Assembly: GCF_036785885.1 (NCBI RefSeq)
Contig: NC_092317.1
Coordinates: forward strand, 3,846,501 to 3,910,500
Direction: 5' to 3'
Length of the DNA: 64,000 nt
Origin: Coffea arabica
Lineage: Eukaryota > Streptophyta > Magnoliopsida > Gentianales > Rubiaceae
The position numbers were made by a program, and so were the translations under genes. The notes beneath the pieces are model-generated. The model was given only the letters and a program-made list of their open reading frames with translations, had not been told where the DNA came from and did no database searches. Shown piece by piece: positions 44,901 to 56,742 of this stretch (position 1 is the stretch's first letter; each line of letters opens with the position of its first letter).

Positions 44901-46736
44901 CGCACAGAGGGATGTCCCAACCTTTTATGCCACAAATCCATATTCTTGGCTCTAACGGCTCCATGAGCACTAACCAGAGGCTCCCCTCGTGCGACATACA
45001 GCCCCTCAAGCTCTTCACCCACTCCAATCAGCATCCTCGAAGTACGGTCCTGGACAACACATAAACGATCAGTGAATTTCAAGATATAAACTTTGTCACG
45101 GGCTAATTTTGAAACAGATATCAAATTGCATCGTATTTCAGGAACATATAAAACACCCTTGAGAGATAATTTTCCTACAAGAACTGTTCCTTCTCCTGTT
45201 GCCATAACATATTCACCGTTTGGCATTTTCACGGGACAAGGAGGTATTCCTTGAAGTTCTACAAATGCAGTTTCCTCTCCCGTCATATGATGCGAAGCAC
45301 CTGTGTCAAACAACCATTGTAAATATGCCTTACCATTAAGCCTTGGCCTTGGCTGAGCAACTGATGTATTATTCGTGTGAGTGTTCCAGAGAGACTTCAA
45401 AGTCTCCCAATCAGCTTTGCTCAAGTTCTCCAATCCAGCTTTATCAGAATCATCAAGTGGTCTCCCATGGGAAACATTAGCAGCCACCTGTGCTGCCCCT
45501 TGTGCAACATGAGCCCGTGCTACTCCACCGCGACCACGCCCCTGGTTACCACGTCCTTTGCCTCTTCCTTGAGTCAAATTTCCCGGCCACCAGTCGGGAT
45601 AGCCATGAAGACGAAAGCATGTGTCCATGCTATGTCCCGGTTTCTGGCAGTGAGAGCAAACTACTCCATTGTCTTTTTGGTCCCCCCCTGAATTCCGAGG
45701 GCCTGGGCTGACTGTTTTCATGGCAAAGCTCACCGGATCAGACCGATTGGGAGCTGCTCGCGTCATTACCTGCACTTGTTCTTGCTCCGTAACTTGAGAA
45801 TAAACCTTATGAAGGTTTGGAAGAGGGTCTGAAGCAATGATGTTGGAACGAACATTACTATAAGATGATTCATCAAGCCCCATGAGGAATTGATGCACCC
45901 GCTCTTCCTCTTGACGCTGTTGAAGCCGTGTAACGAAGTTATACTTGCATCCATTACAAGAGCAAGTAGGCATAGGATCATAATCATTCAAATCATCCCA
46001 CAGCTTCTTGAGTCGACCATAATAAGCCATGATCGAATCCCCGTTTTGTTTGCAATTGGCAACCTCCGTTTTCAATTGATGAACTCGCGCGCCATTACGA
46101 ACAGAGAATCGTTGCTGGATATCGTCCCATAATTGCCTTGCCGTTTCCTTGTATGAAATCGTGGAACGCAAGCCTGGTTCGATGGTGTTAAAGATCCATG
46201 ACACAATCATGGAATTCACTGTCCACCAATCATCAATTTCATCTGAGTTCTGGTTCGGCTCCTTAATGGTGCCATCAATGAAACCTTGTTTCTTCTTTGC
46301 CCTCAACGAAATCCTCATGGCCTTAGCCCATTCTTCATAGTTTGGTCCTTTGAATTGTGTCTGCGTAATTAAATTCCCTGGGTTGTCATTCGCGCTCAAT
46401 AAGAACGGCGAATTGGTCTTCAAACTTGAAGCTTTTTGATCTGTCATCATCCTAGGATTTATAGTTCAGGGGTTCGGTATTGTTTTCAGAGCCAGAAGGC
46501 TCTGATACCATGTAAAATCAGAAGAATTGGGAAAAGTTTCATTGTTTTCTCATTGCCATCTGCTCTATATATACAAGTACAATGTGCATCAGGCTCCCGT
46601 GACTTCAGCCCCAATTTACCTAATTATGTGCAATTACCAATACTACCAAATATAGATAGATACTATAAACACAAGATACCCTAAACTGCAGCCGAGACTC
46701 CTTCACTAAACTGCAGCCAAGACTACTTCACTAATA
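41907..46736 (-). mobile_element. Ty1/Copia LTR retrotransposon, whole-looking and young
   Basis: The 226-bp LTRs at 41907-42132 and 46511-46736 begin TGTAAAATCAG and end CACTAATA as written on the plus strand. CCTTG is duplicated outside both (41902-41906, 46737-46741). On the minus strand the primer-binding site TGGTATCAGAGC directly follows the right-hand LTR, and a polypurine tract (GAGGGGGGG) precedes the left-hand LTR. The LTRs differ at two positions by eye (about 99% identity). With usual plant rates of 0.7-1.3 x 10^-8 per site per year, this implies well under one million years. The internal gene is one open frame. Confidence 0.96.
42140..46450 (-). CDS. Copia gag-pol polyprotein
   Basis: One continuous frame of 1436 codons. 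The order of parts is standard Copia: gag with a CCHC knuckle (CSHCQKPGHSMDTC), aspartic protease (WLFDTGASHH), integrase (LWHKRLGHPS, then CDVCFRAKQ, and the core with HCDLWG and RSDNGTEF), reverse transcriptase (ILVYVDDLVI) and RNase H (AYCDADWA, SRSSAEAEYRSLA). The stop codon overlaps the polypurine tract. It looks whole by eye; whether it is expressed cannot be told from sequence. Confidence 0.95.
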   Translation of the reverse strand: MMTDQKASSLKTNSPFLLSANDNPGNLITQTQFKGPNYEEWAKAMRISLRAKKKQGFIDGTIKEPNQNSDEIDDWWTVNSMIVSWIFNTIEPGLRSTISYKETARQLWDDIQQRFSVRNGARVHQLKTEVANCKQNGDSIMAYYGRLKKLWDDLNDYDPMPTCSCNGCKYNFVTRLQQRQEEERVHQFLMGLDESSYSNVRSNIIASDPLPNLHKVYSQVTEQEQVQVMTRAAPNRSDPVSFAMKTVSPGPRNSGGDQKDNGVVCSHCQKPGHSMDTCFRLHGYPDWWPGNLTQGRGKGRGNQGRGRGGVARAHVAQGAAQVAANVSHGRPLDDSDKAGLENLSKADWETLKSLWNTHTNNTSVAQPRPRLNGKAYLQWLFDTGASHHMTGEETAFVELQGIPPCPVKMPNGEYVMATGEGTVLVGKLSLKGVLYVPEIRCNLISVSKLARDKVYILKFTDRLCVVQDRTSRMLIGVGEELEGLYVARGEPLVSAHGAVRAKNMDLWHKRLGHPSVRVIEKLPTIDGSIEINKGVHEPCDVCFRAKQTRIPFPISDRKASAIFELIHCDLWGAYREASFCGATYFLTIVDDCSRGVWVYLLKGKHEVPYVVKNFLAMTERQFNKQVKIIRSDNGTEFTCLGDYFKECGIIHHTSMVGTPQQNGRVERKHRHILNVGRALRFQANLPIQFWGECILTAGYLINRTPSLILDGKTPYEILFDSPPSISHLRVFGCLCYAKNINREKDKFASRSHKCIFMGYPYGKKGWRVYDLDRKVCFESRDVEFVEHVFPFAHTDSARSATPDPLPTVIEPTILEDVPEIEVSPPVSEYDGQSVEEGVTADGIVPISEVAEVTGAVDDLGRGKRARQPSVRLHDYVLHTAALSSSSSPSSSLASSGTPYPITNYVNCAKFSLSHRRFVAAVTTGIEPTSFKEAMQHSCWREAMRKEVEALEDNGTWTVSTLPTGKKALGSKWIYKIKYHADGTIERYKARLVVFGNHQIEGLDYTETFAPTAKMVTVRTFLAVAAIRGWELHQMDVHNAFLHGDLEEEVYMRFPPGFTAPGADKVCRLRKSLYGLRQAPRCWFAKLAAALVQYGFQQSGSDYSLFTFRRGKVQLTILVYVDDLVIGGNDSDAIHAFKTYLNDCFHMKDLGKLKYFLGLEVARNSTGIFLCQRKYALDIISETGLLGAKPAGTPMEQNHHLALAKDEILPDFMPYRRLIGRLIYLTITRPELSYCVHILAQFLQEPRHSHWEAALRVVRFLKLHPGQGLLLRSNSSLHLTAYCDADWASCPLTRRSLTAYFVFLGDSPISWQTKKQHTVSRSSAEAEYRSLASTTCELKWLKGLLASLGVPHSSPMRIYCDSQSALHLAHNPVFHERTKHIEVDCHFVRDEIRRGIILPQFVSSSHQLADILTKALGKRSFDDILCKLGISDLHAPT

Positions 46737-46848
46737 CCTTGCCCAACTGATTTTCGGAAATACAAATCATGAGCTGGCAGAGGTTTAAAAATTAGGGGAC
46801 ACGTTTCCCTAGGTCTGTTTGTACCTTTAATTGTGGTTAATATAATGA

Positions 46849-46938
46849 TATCATGATTTTACCAACAATAGAAAAGGTTATCACGATTTTACCAACAATA
46901 GAAAAGGTTATCAAGATTTTACCAACGATAGAAAAGGT
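46849..46938. repeat. 30-bp tandem repeat, three copies
   Basis: The unit TATCAnGATTTTACCAACnA plus TAGAAAAGGT repeats three times in exact 30-base register with two or three substitutions. It lies between the Copia element and a MITE. Confidence 0.9.
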
Positions 46939-46949
46939 TAAAAAATACT

Positions 46950-47110
46950 GTGTTTGGATATGAGATTGTTTGAGATAATTTTTTTAAAAAAAATACTGTA
47001 ATATTTTTTTAATGTGGCATATATGAGATAAAAAGATGATTGAAAAATGTGTTGATGATGCAAACGAGTCAGTCTGTAAATAAACTGTAAATAATGTGCA
47101 ATCCAAACAC
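46950..47110. mobile_element. MITE-like element, TTTGGAnATGAGATT family, copy B
   Basis: Starts GTGTTTGGATATGAGATTG and ends CAATCCAAACAC; the outer 10 bases are inverted repeats. Related to the copy at 31753-31900. Confidence 0.6.
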
Positions 47111-47340
47111 ACTCACTCCTTGACATCAAGTGTTTCATTAGATGTGTACTACAGAAAAGGAAATCCACACCTTAACAACTGGATCTTGTCATCGAACAGG
47201 ATACAAAATTCCTAAAAACACTATTTTAAACAGAATCTGCAAATTTACAGAGAGGTTTCACATGAACTATTTACTTTCTGCATGACTCAGCATGGGCTTA
47301 ACCTGGACTCGATTCAACATCTGCTTGATGTAGCTTAGGT

Positions 47341-50300
47341 TCAATTTCTGCTGGGTCTTTCATCAGATTCAGCTTGCTCATCAAGAGGAAATGGATGATC
47401 CTTGGAAGAAGCACCATTGTTCAAAGGTTTATTGAACTGGACAAGTATCATGGTCATGTTGTCACAGCCTTCCCCACCAGCAGTTGGTGCCAAACATTTG
47501 TCAAGCAACCTCTCACACACTGTTGAAAGCTTTGTCTCCTAAGTAATTTGTAAAATACCGGATGCATCAACAATCGTGTCATCAAATGACTTTTACTTTA
47601 CAAAATTTATCAACAGCATTATTTGAGATATACACAGAAGACTTACGTTGTACAGCTGCTCTCGAACAAAGTCCACTACCTGTTGACTTGACATGCAATC
47701 CCTACCACAAAAAGATACATAATTAACATGGCAAACCATGTTACAAGAAGACAAACGTATGAATTAAAAGTTCTAACATTCAGCAGGGCATGCAAAGCAA
47801 TGCCATCAACCAAAGCTGTAGAGGCAAAACAGTGGAGTGTCTTGTTGTACTCGTAATCTTCAGGTCCACTTTTCACATTGCAATTTTCATGCTAAACTCT
47901 TACCATAAAGAAACTATGGATGTTTAAAGTATACATTAATTTATGTATAGAGTACACATGATAGGCTAAAGGGCCAAAAAAGGGACAAAGGTTGCAGGCT
48001 TTTAATTCTTAGGGACAAAAATTCAGGACATATGTCGATGAACTACGTGACTAAGAAATGAAGTAGCAGTTAGATGGATTTGATATTGTCAATTTCATAA
48101 CACACTACTCTTATCACAGAAAACATGTTAAAAGATCATCCACTATGCATCAGTTATCTTACATAAGTTTCATGAGGAGGAGATACAGCTCTTTTGCTAG
48201 AATTAAGAGTTTTCAATCTTTTACAAGCAAATCAGTGCTAACTAACTAGAGCACTATGGTAAAATCTCTGAATTAGAGACCTACCAAATTCACACAAATA
48301 TAACTTAGTTTTGCCTCTGCATGAAAGTCTAACACAGCAATGCAGAGCAGCAAGTTCATGACATGCGTAGGTTAGCTACTACAGACAGTTGCAACATATC
48401 CTGATATAAAACCACTGGCTCAAAAATCCTTTAGAGGATGTTTTTAAGTCAAATTGATTACCAAGAAAAGTAACTATAACTAGGAAAAAGAAAGGAGCCA
48501 AGCGGAAAAGCCCTACCATATCCCATCACAGGCTAGAACAAGAAACTCATCGTCATCTTGGAGATCAACCTAGTATCAAAAGGACCAATGGAAAAAGACC
48601 ATGTCACGTGAAGATACTATTCAATGAAATGCAAAAATATGCACACTAAATATTCCAAATCTTAACTAGGCGATTGCCAAATTGAATTAAACTTAAATCA
48701 ATAGCCCTTTCCCATAAAGAAGATTGTAAAGCAAGACGTTGAACATAATATCACTTCTAAAATCATCGTTTAGCAGATTCAGCTCACAATAGCATTCAAG
48801 TCATAAATACCATGGTAATGTCAGGATCTGCTGTTACAATTTGCCTTTCAGCAGGAAGTGCTTTGTTTTGCTTTAATTCCATGTCACCTGAAGTCATAAA
48901 AATTGTCACGTCCATGCAATCAAAAAAGAAACAAATTTCATTTTCTCGATAAATACCAAAAGTAAAGCTCTCCGCCTCCCAACAAACCAACATGGGTACC
49001 TATTGCCCTGGCCAGGTTCAGGCTACCATTGACACGTCCACATTGGACATAGCCACCAGCTTGCAGTATCCTTTCTTTTTCCAATTCATGGTCAGGCTTG
49101 TGATCTTTTGACAGAGCATAGGCCTAAATTAGAGATAGTGAATTTCCTATTAGCACAGTTAGGACTGCCCTATAGAAGTAACCAGCAACATATTCCCTTT
49201 GGATTAGAAAACTAACAAGTTGCCTAAGTTCTTTGGTCTAAAAGAGCAAGTGAGTGGGACATGGAGAGCAAGACCAGATTTACTCTTCCTTCTTCAAATA
49301 AAAAGAATGAAAAATAAAAGTACATTTAGTTAACCATACTATATAATTAACTGATAGCATAGTTTTATTTTGGTAGGGATGCTATCAGGTCTCCAAACTC
49401 TTTGTATATCACGAAATCCAGTATCAAAAGTATAACCTAGATGGATCAAGACAAATCAGACTTCTTTCAGAAAACACAAGACTACAAAATTATTACCCAA
49501 AGCTTCAGCAAAATCTCTACCTGACCACCACGAGACATCACGCAACGAGAATCACCAGCATTTGCAACGACAAGTTGATTGTCACGGATAATTGCAACAC
49601 AAGCTGTGGTACCAGAAGTTGGTCCAATATAATCAGAATGTGGTCCCTTCACTCACAATCATGTTTAATATGCCTTAGTTTCAAAACAAGATCATATGGG
49701 CTTATATAAATTTAATTAATAACACTATTTAAATATTTGCTTGCTGACACAAAGGAGGACAATAAATCATCTCAAGTCTTAGCAATGCTAAATGACGTAC
49801 AGGTAAATAGTTAACCACAAAGAATCTGCATTGTAGCAGAAAATACAGGAATGATAAATTCCTCATCTCAACTCAGGTGGTGCATGCAAAATAAAACAAT
49901 CAATCCTCAAGACCCTGAAAAACCCATGTTATATAACAAATTCTCAGCTTTGGATCGATGAAAAATTAGTAAAATAACAACATGGCACTGATGTCAAAAT
50001 CATATATCGTAGAAAGAAAGAGCATAAAAAATTTTCCATACAGGATATGTTTGCAGACTAGGGAAAGATGCTGCCAAGAAAATAAGATTGTCTTTAAAAT
50101 TAAAAAGTGAAAAGATCTCGGTGCTTGGAAGTAAAAGAAAGTTTATCATCACTTCATTCATTCTCATAATATAGACAATACATACAGGAAAATTTATTGT
50201 TACTTTCATAATATTATCTCATGATGGAGCTAGCTTAACAGAACATGGCCATCACCTCCTCATGCAAAAACTTACAATCCCCATTAACAGAACAGCACAA

Positions 50301-53169
50301 ATGACTTTAGTATTGCAGCATGCAAATATAAGCTCCAAAAAACATGTGATATACTAAGAGGGGGAGGTATGCAATGGAAATACATAGGAGGTGATATATA
50401 TTGACATCTTTAAAAATCATATTTGTATCTAGCGTACTAGACAGATGCAAGACCAAGGGCTTACCTGCTCAGAAGGCCAATCATTAATCTGGCTGTTGGC
50501 TTCGCCACTCCTTGGGGACCATATCAATCCTTCTATCATGCCTGTGACCTTTTGCATTTTATCCCCAAGTACAGATAATTCTCTCCAGCCTCTTTGCCCA
50601 CACATCATCTCATCCATCCTGAAAGATAAATGACCACAAAGTAGACACAAGGTTACGCGGCATTTACAAGTTGCAACGCCTAAAAATTTGAAGAACTCTG
50701 TCCTATATAAGATTCTTCTAGTAAGACAACCACAAAATACAAATTGCAGAATCAAAATTAACCAAATTAAATGCTATTCCGACACTTACTGGGTATTATT
50801 TGTAAATTCATCAATCTGTACAATAATCAAATGATTTTTTTTAATCAAATGACTTAAAACCATCAACAGACTAACAAAAATTTTAATCCCATTCAATTAT
50901 AAATGACTTCATACTCAAATGAGAAGTGACCAGGGTAAACTCCTACTTCACAAATCAAGGTATTACACAAAACTCAACTTGTGGGAATTACTACAGTTTC
51001 AGTGGCCAATGTTGTCATGAACAACACAGTCTGGTTCCATAATGCTAATCTGATATGAATAAGTGTTTTGCTAGTAATAACACCATACTGAAGTTATACA
51101 TGCATTCCAGCTATGGTTAGACCGTGTCAATAACACATGTAGGTAAGGAACTAAAAAAAAAAAGGATTGGAGTAACCTGAGAAAAGATTTCTTCATCGAA
51201 TCTCCTAAATCACCAGCTAAGTAGGCTTCATTTTTTAGCACTTGTTCGTGAAGATACTTGGCACAAAATTTAGCAACTGCTTTTCCTGCAAGAAAATTAA
51301 GGACACATATAATGAACCCACATATATCTGACGTCAAAAGTTCAAAGATCATATTCCTATTTAAACCCAATCTCCTCCTCCCCCAACCCTCCAACCACTC
51401 CACACCCCTCCCCAAAGAAAAAGAAAGAAAGGAAACAGACACATACACACGACACCAATGATGATCTCCAACAAGCAAAAATTAGCTCAGTGTGAGATTA
51501 ACTTATTCCAATCATTTTGTTTAGTGCAGCAAGAATATAAATCTCATTCCAATCATTTTGTTTATTGCAGCAAGAATATGTCTTACATTTGGCATCTCAA
51601 TTAATCATATTTGTAATTAACTAAATGGAATCAAGGTCATAATTGTAGCGCCCTGAGCCCGCCAGACTGGCCCAATACCATTTTGAGCTGAAACCACGGG
51701 CTCAAAATGCTTAACCCAAAGTTATTAGTTACCTGATGGTCCGGACGTTCTATACGATTCTTTTTCTTCTCTTGAGTCCGATGTGGGATATCACAATAAT
51801 AATCCAGTATTAGCCGATTTTCCTAGCTCTAAATGGAGTTATATGAATCAAATATGAGCAACTCTTTATTCCAAGAGAAAAAACAATACACAAATCTCTC
51901 AGGTTCTTAACTCATCTCTGCAATACTCTACTCTACATAAATTGCTATGCTAACATAAGCAATTAAGCACTTTAGTCAAAATTACTTGTGAGCAAAAATA
52001 CTATGTTTGTGATTATAGGAATAGATGTCTAAATATGTTTCCATTGTAAAGAGATTAGTTTTAATTATCTAACCGAGTTGCAGCCTTTCTTGTCAAATCC
52101 ATCTTACACCTTTGAAGTTGTTTTTCAGTATATTTAATCTCTTTCGTCAGCTTGTTTATACATATCAGAATTGCCTTTGAGAAGCTATGCTATTTACTTG
52201 CTAAAATAATAGAAAGTATTAAATAGAAGGTTACAGAAATTGATAGATAAGAATAAATACCATTCAGCACTCCTTATAAGGGAAAAAATAGTATAAAATT
52301 AACTGATAGTAAGTCATGCAACAGGGGAAAAAAAATCAAGTTCAGTTTCAGATAGAAAAGGCAAAAAAGGTGATGTAAGGGGAAAAAATATAAAGGAGAA
52401 AGGTGCTAGAGAGGTGGATATTTTCTTCCTAAAACGCTGAGCCATATCCTAAAGATGTAGCCAGAAAGCAAGGCCAAGTACAAGTCAGCTTCATTTCAGT
52501 TTTCATATAAGTCAACAAAGAGCTATAAAAACTGACTCCGTTTAAAGTCTTACCTCCATGGCCATCATAAACTCCAAAGAAAGACGTAGCCTTGTCCAAG
52601 TTGGGATAAACTGCATGCTACAGAAAACAAGATGCTGTAACTAAGTAGCAGATTCTTTTAGTGCTAGTGATATTGTCCACATCCAAAGATAAAAGCAATA
52701 AAAGAAACATTTAAAGCTCACTGTACCATCAAAGAAGAATATACCAAGTATCTAGGCTTCATATATAAAGGTCCACAGGAATCTATGCATATATAAGAAA
52801 GCTAACACTTAGTTAATATCTCATCAAGATACCTGATTGAAATGCCAAATGGTGAATGACCTAGTCATGAGCTATTTGACAATGAACATATATTTTAAAA
52901 AAAATTAAAAACAAAAAACTAAAGAAGGTGATAGAAATGAAGAGCATGAACTGCTAAAAAGTCAAATGACAAGCTGCAATAGGTTTCATTTATCATTATT
53001 TACTGCTGACTAGCACTAGATTCCCAATAATTAGAAGCCAGAAGATACTTACAGCATCTTCCATGGTAGAGCGCCATCCTTGCATGGAGGACATGCCATA
53101 TCTGAGTCTATCATTCTCGCCATCATCTGATGACTTCTCCGTTTTAGGAGTGCTTAGATATACCCCCAT
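47341..53169 (-). CDS. protein phosphatase 2C (AtPP2C21/PP2C60 type)
   Basis: Ten coding exons: 53169-53053, 52617-52554, 51285-51177, 50618-50465, 49646-49521, 49123-49000, 48887-48811, 48569-48517, 47701-47647 and 47538-47341. All phases agree and give 358 aa, close to the Arabidopsis relatives. Metal-binding and catalytic motifs are present: MEDA (36-39), [12 protein letters not shown] with D57, [18 protein letters not shown] with D272, and GCDNMT with D319. The start MGVYLST is a myristoylation-type N-terminus, so membrane association is likely. The clade-specific insert with [12 protein letters not shown] lies between motifs. It dephosphorylates Ser/Thr residues using Mn2+/Mg2+; substrates are unknown. 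A 5'UTR exon ending at 54182 (TTTG|GTAAGT) seems spliced to 53175 through an intron of about 1 kb. The introns hold a solo-LTR-like insert. Confidence 0.95.
51644..51795. mobile_element. solo-LTR-like insert in a PP2C intron
   Basis: A 152-bp segment starts TGTAGCGCCCTGAGCC and ends GATGTGGGATATCACA. The five bases ATAAT flank it on both sides (51639-51643, 51796-51800). The TG...CA ends, the TGGGATATCACA phrase and the 5-bp duplication fit an LTR left by recombination of an LTR element. It lies in the intron between coding exons 2 and 3. Age is uncertain. Confidence 0.6.
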
Positions 53170-53177
53170 ACTTCACT

Positions 53178-53311
53178 GCAGCCAAACTCAAGAATAAGCA
53201 TAGACTACAAATTTGAACAAACACATTCTCTTTTCTTTTGTTTCACAGCAGCCAAACTCAAGAATAAGCATAGAATACAAATTTGAACAAACATATTCTC
53301 TTTTCTTTTGT
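53178..53311. repeat. 70-bp tandem duplication over a 5'UTR splice site
   Basis: Two copies start GCAGCCAAACTCAAGAATAA at 53178 and 53248, period 70, about 95% alike. The first copy carries the acceptor of the proposed PP2C 5'UTR intron (minus strand CTGCAG). The second reads CTGCTG at the same place and so lacks the AG. Confidence 0.85.
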
Positions 53312-54181
53312 TCTTCTTTTAATAATTTAAAAAAAAAAAGATAAATCAGGAAAAGAAAAGTTTGTTTATGTACGAAAAGGCTCATGTAGTACAATGGAAA
53401 AATTAACTCAACTCGCTATGACAGAAATACGTAGAAACACTCACAAAATGAAACTGTGGAGCCAGTTTACACTCTAAATTCACTAAAATTTAGTCAATTG
53501 AAAAAAATCGTACAACTATTTATGTTATCCACAACAGCCTACTTGGCATGTGTTTTCATCTGGTAGTTTAGGAAATTATACTAATTATTAAAGAATTAAC
53601 AAGATGCATGCCACCAGCAAATAACTCATTTGAAATCCTTTTCCCCGATTATTTCTAACTTAAGAGAATTTGAGATTTACAATATCACCGCAAAAACTTG
53701 CCCAGTATAAAGTGCAATAAAATTGTAAAATAATTTCAACACAGTTCTTTATACTCTTAATATTAGCACGGAAATTGAATCAACAATGAGAAATCAACAG
53801 CATTTAAAACATTTTCAAACCAGCACAGCAAAACTCTATCGTTATTTCTCTATTTTCGTCAAGATGCCCGAAAATTCCACAGAGTTGACTCCATTTTCCA
53901 CACATATACGATGCATTTTTCACATAATACGTAACAATTCTAACAACTCCACATACTTATAATCTTCTCTCTATCGTTCCAATTTTATTCGAACTATCAC
54001 CAAACAGCTAAATAACATTCTGCGCTAATATCGATCATAACATAAGAAGTTACAACATAGAAAAGAATGAAAACGGTAAAAAAGCAATTCATCGCCATGA
54101 TATATGGGGAAAAAAATAATTGTACAATTGATCACGAACATAAACTAACACAGATGCTTGGTAACGATCTAAAAAACTTAC

Positions 54182-54360
54182 CAAACAAATCAAAATCGCA
54201 TCCGAAATGAAGTCGAGAGAGTTGATGAAGCTGCGTTAGGGATTTTTCAACGAGCTGGCAAGCAAAGTTATCAATGTAGAAGCACCCGGAGAGTGAGAGT
54301 ATTTTGTGCGTGTGTGTGTGTGTGTGGGGGGGGGGGGGGGAGTGAGAGAGAGAACTGATC
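54182..54360 (-). promoter_or_regulatory. PP2C leader exon with GT/G-run microsatellite
   Basis: Minus-strand leader sequence ends in a donor TTTG|GTAAGT at 54182. At about 54307-54341 lies a (GT)n tract followed by 15 G and then GA repeats, which on the transcript strand reads TC, C-run, (AC)n. Such CT-rich leaders are common in plant housekeeping genes. The transcription start is not certain. Confidence 0.5.
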
Positions 54361-54364
54361 AATG

Positions 54365-56725
54365 GAAGGCAGTTTTGGGTGACGAGGGATGACTCGGCAG
54401 CGGTGAGCTGTGGATTAACGGTGGATTAACTACGGTCTATTTATTTTTGGACCGTGATATATTTTATTCTCTGGGTTTTAATTATTTACTATGTGCTGGT
54501 TTAATAAGTGGGCCCGATGATGAGCGGATGCTATCCTTTTGGGCTGGACAGCTTTTTCCTAGGCAGAGAGTTTTGTGTTCCCAAAAAAAGGAAAAAGAAA
54601 TGGATAAAAGGGGAAGATAAAATAAAAAGTTGGTCGCCACTTTTCTTAGTCATGTAGATGATTCCGAAAGAAAAAAGAAAGAAATCTGGTGAGAGATTAA
54701 AGGTGCAGGTTTAAATTGTAACTTAATTTGTAGAACTTTCCTAATAGTGGTTGATTACAGGCAAAATTTTAATCTGGTTCATGGATTTGTAATGATTAAT
54801 TGCATTTTAACGAAGTTTTAGCTCGCCATGTAATAGAGGACCATGCTAGAAGCAGCTAAATACTGAAATCCTCATTTAAATTTAATGCTTTTTTAATCAA
54901 GTAAAAAAAATGATTTTTAAGACATTGAATTCTCATAGCATGTAAGTTAATGTGAAATTCCGTGACTTGGAACTTTTGCCATCAGAGGATTCACCTTTGT
55001 TGACCATTTCTAAGGTTGGGCCGACCGAAAACGTAGACTACTTAAATTGGACTTCGATCAAATGGTCAGGCAGAGTCTCATAGAACTCTCTCTCTCTCTC
55101 GTCGGAGGTTCAGACGCCATTTTACAATGAAACATTGTGCTTTATTTATTCAAAAAATTTAGAGAGTATAATAGTACACTTATATGGTTTAGAGGTTCTC
55201 TCGCAACCCCCATACAATGCCTAAATGATGATACTTGCTCCATCATTTTCATGAGCCACTAGTTGCTAAAGGAATTGAAAAGTTTCCTTGCTTGGATTGC
55301 TTGTTTCCATAGGAAAATATCGTCGTTTTCCGTGATCACATTTCCCTATCATCTTTTTCCCTCACATATATCAAATCGCTACAGTAATTTTTCCATGAAA
55401 AATGATGGAAAATGCAATCCAAACTTTAAACTTCTCGCCTCCATCAATTAAAATTTCATTTCAAGTTTTATAAATGGATCAATAAGTGTCTGACTTTTTT
55501 TTTTCTACCTATATTCTAAGTAATTAGCCGAATTTGAGCCTCTAAACTAATAATTAAATTTCAGCTTAGACTTGAAGTCTTGAACAGTCGAAACTAGGAA
55601 AATTTCAGCGCGGTCAGTGGGTCACCGGTGAGTCACGCATAATGATAAGAGTTCTTACACACCCAGTAGGATTTTGGACCTGAAATTGAAACTGACCATG
55701 AAAGTGAAGCCTAGTCCAGCCGGTAGATCTAAATATCGTGGCCCGAGTCCAAACTTCAAAATCAATGGATTTAAGGCTCATTCTGGCCCAGTCCTCTCCA
55801 AATTTTCTTTATTTTTTTTTCATTTTTCCTTTTTCCTCGCCAAAATTTATGGGATCACAAAATATACTTCATGGCACTAAAACAATCAAATTTTTTTCGG
55901 GCCAAAAGGAAACCTGAATCCGAAATTACATAAAAATAATGCGACTATGAATGGTCCCCAAGTAATCAACGGACGAAAACTACCAAATTTATTCCACAGA
56001 TAGAAAAGTAACTCTAGGTTGTATGTTAAGGCTCAACTTGGCTCTAATACATTTTAAGTTACTCCCCCTGATAAGGTTCTTACTCGGTAATGTTATAATA
56101 GTATTTTGTTTAGTTTTTTTATTTTTTTCTCAAATTTAAAAGTTTTTAGGATATATATGTTGGATTTGAAATTTTTTGAGTTTTCTCAACAGATCTCAGT
56201 ACCAATTTTGAACTTGAACTAGTTAATTGACAGATTTGAGGGAATAAACAAGCACAAATATTTATGGAACAACACATATATTTAGTCAAATCTAATGGTT
56301 TGTGATTCATAGTGTAATTTTTTTTATTTTATAATTTTGTTAAATCTAATGATTTTTAAAATTAAATATATTGAGATATGTTCTATATGCCTTTTGTCAT
56401 TAGTGCAGCTGTCTTTAATGATATTGGCTTCTGTTTTATCAAAAAAAACTATATGGTATTTGGCAGTTTATAAATATCTTGCGACAAGAATGTTGGCAAC
56501 ATTTAAATAGAATGAATACCTTTAGACTATGGCACTCTTCTGGTATATAAAAGCATTTAGCTATTAAAAGATCCATCTTTTCGTTTTTGGATGCTCATCT
56601 ACAATGTTTAAAGAAATTTTAGAGGAAAAAACCGTCAATACATGTGAGTGAGAGACCTGTACAATTAATAGCGGTAATTATCTAGTGAGTATTTGATGGT
56701 GAGATTGTTCCCTTCGAACATGATT
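54365..56725. other. PP2C upstream region and intergenic sequence
   Basis: No gene is supported. The first few hundred bases are the PP2C promoter region. A TCTC run lies at 55087-55100 and a MITE at 55290-55424; the rest is AT-rich. Confidence 0.5.
55290..55424. mobile_element. MITE-like element with GCTTGGATTGC ends
   Basis: GCTTGGATTGC on the left and GCAATCCAAAC on the right are 10-11 bp inverted repeats around 113 bases containing CTACAGTAATTTTTCC. The ends resemble the TTTGGAT family at 46950 but the interior differs. Confidence 0.5.
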
Positions 56726-56742
56726 GAGATCGCTATTGAAAA

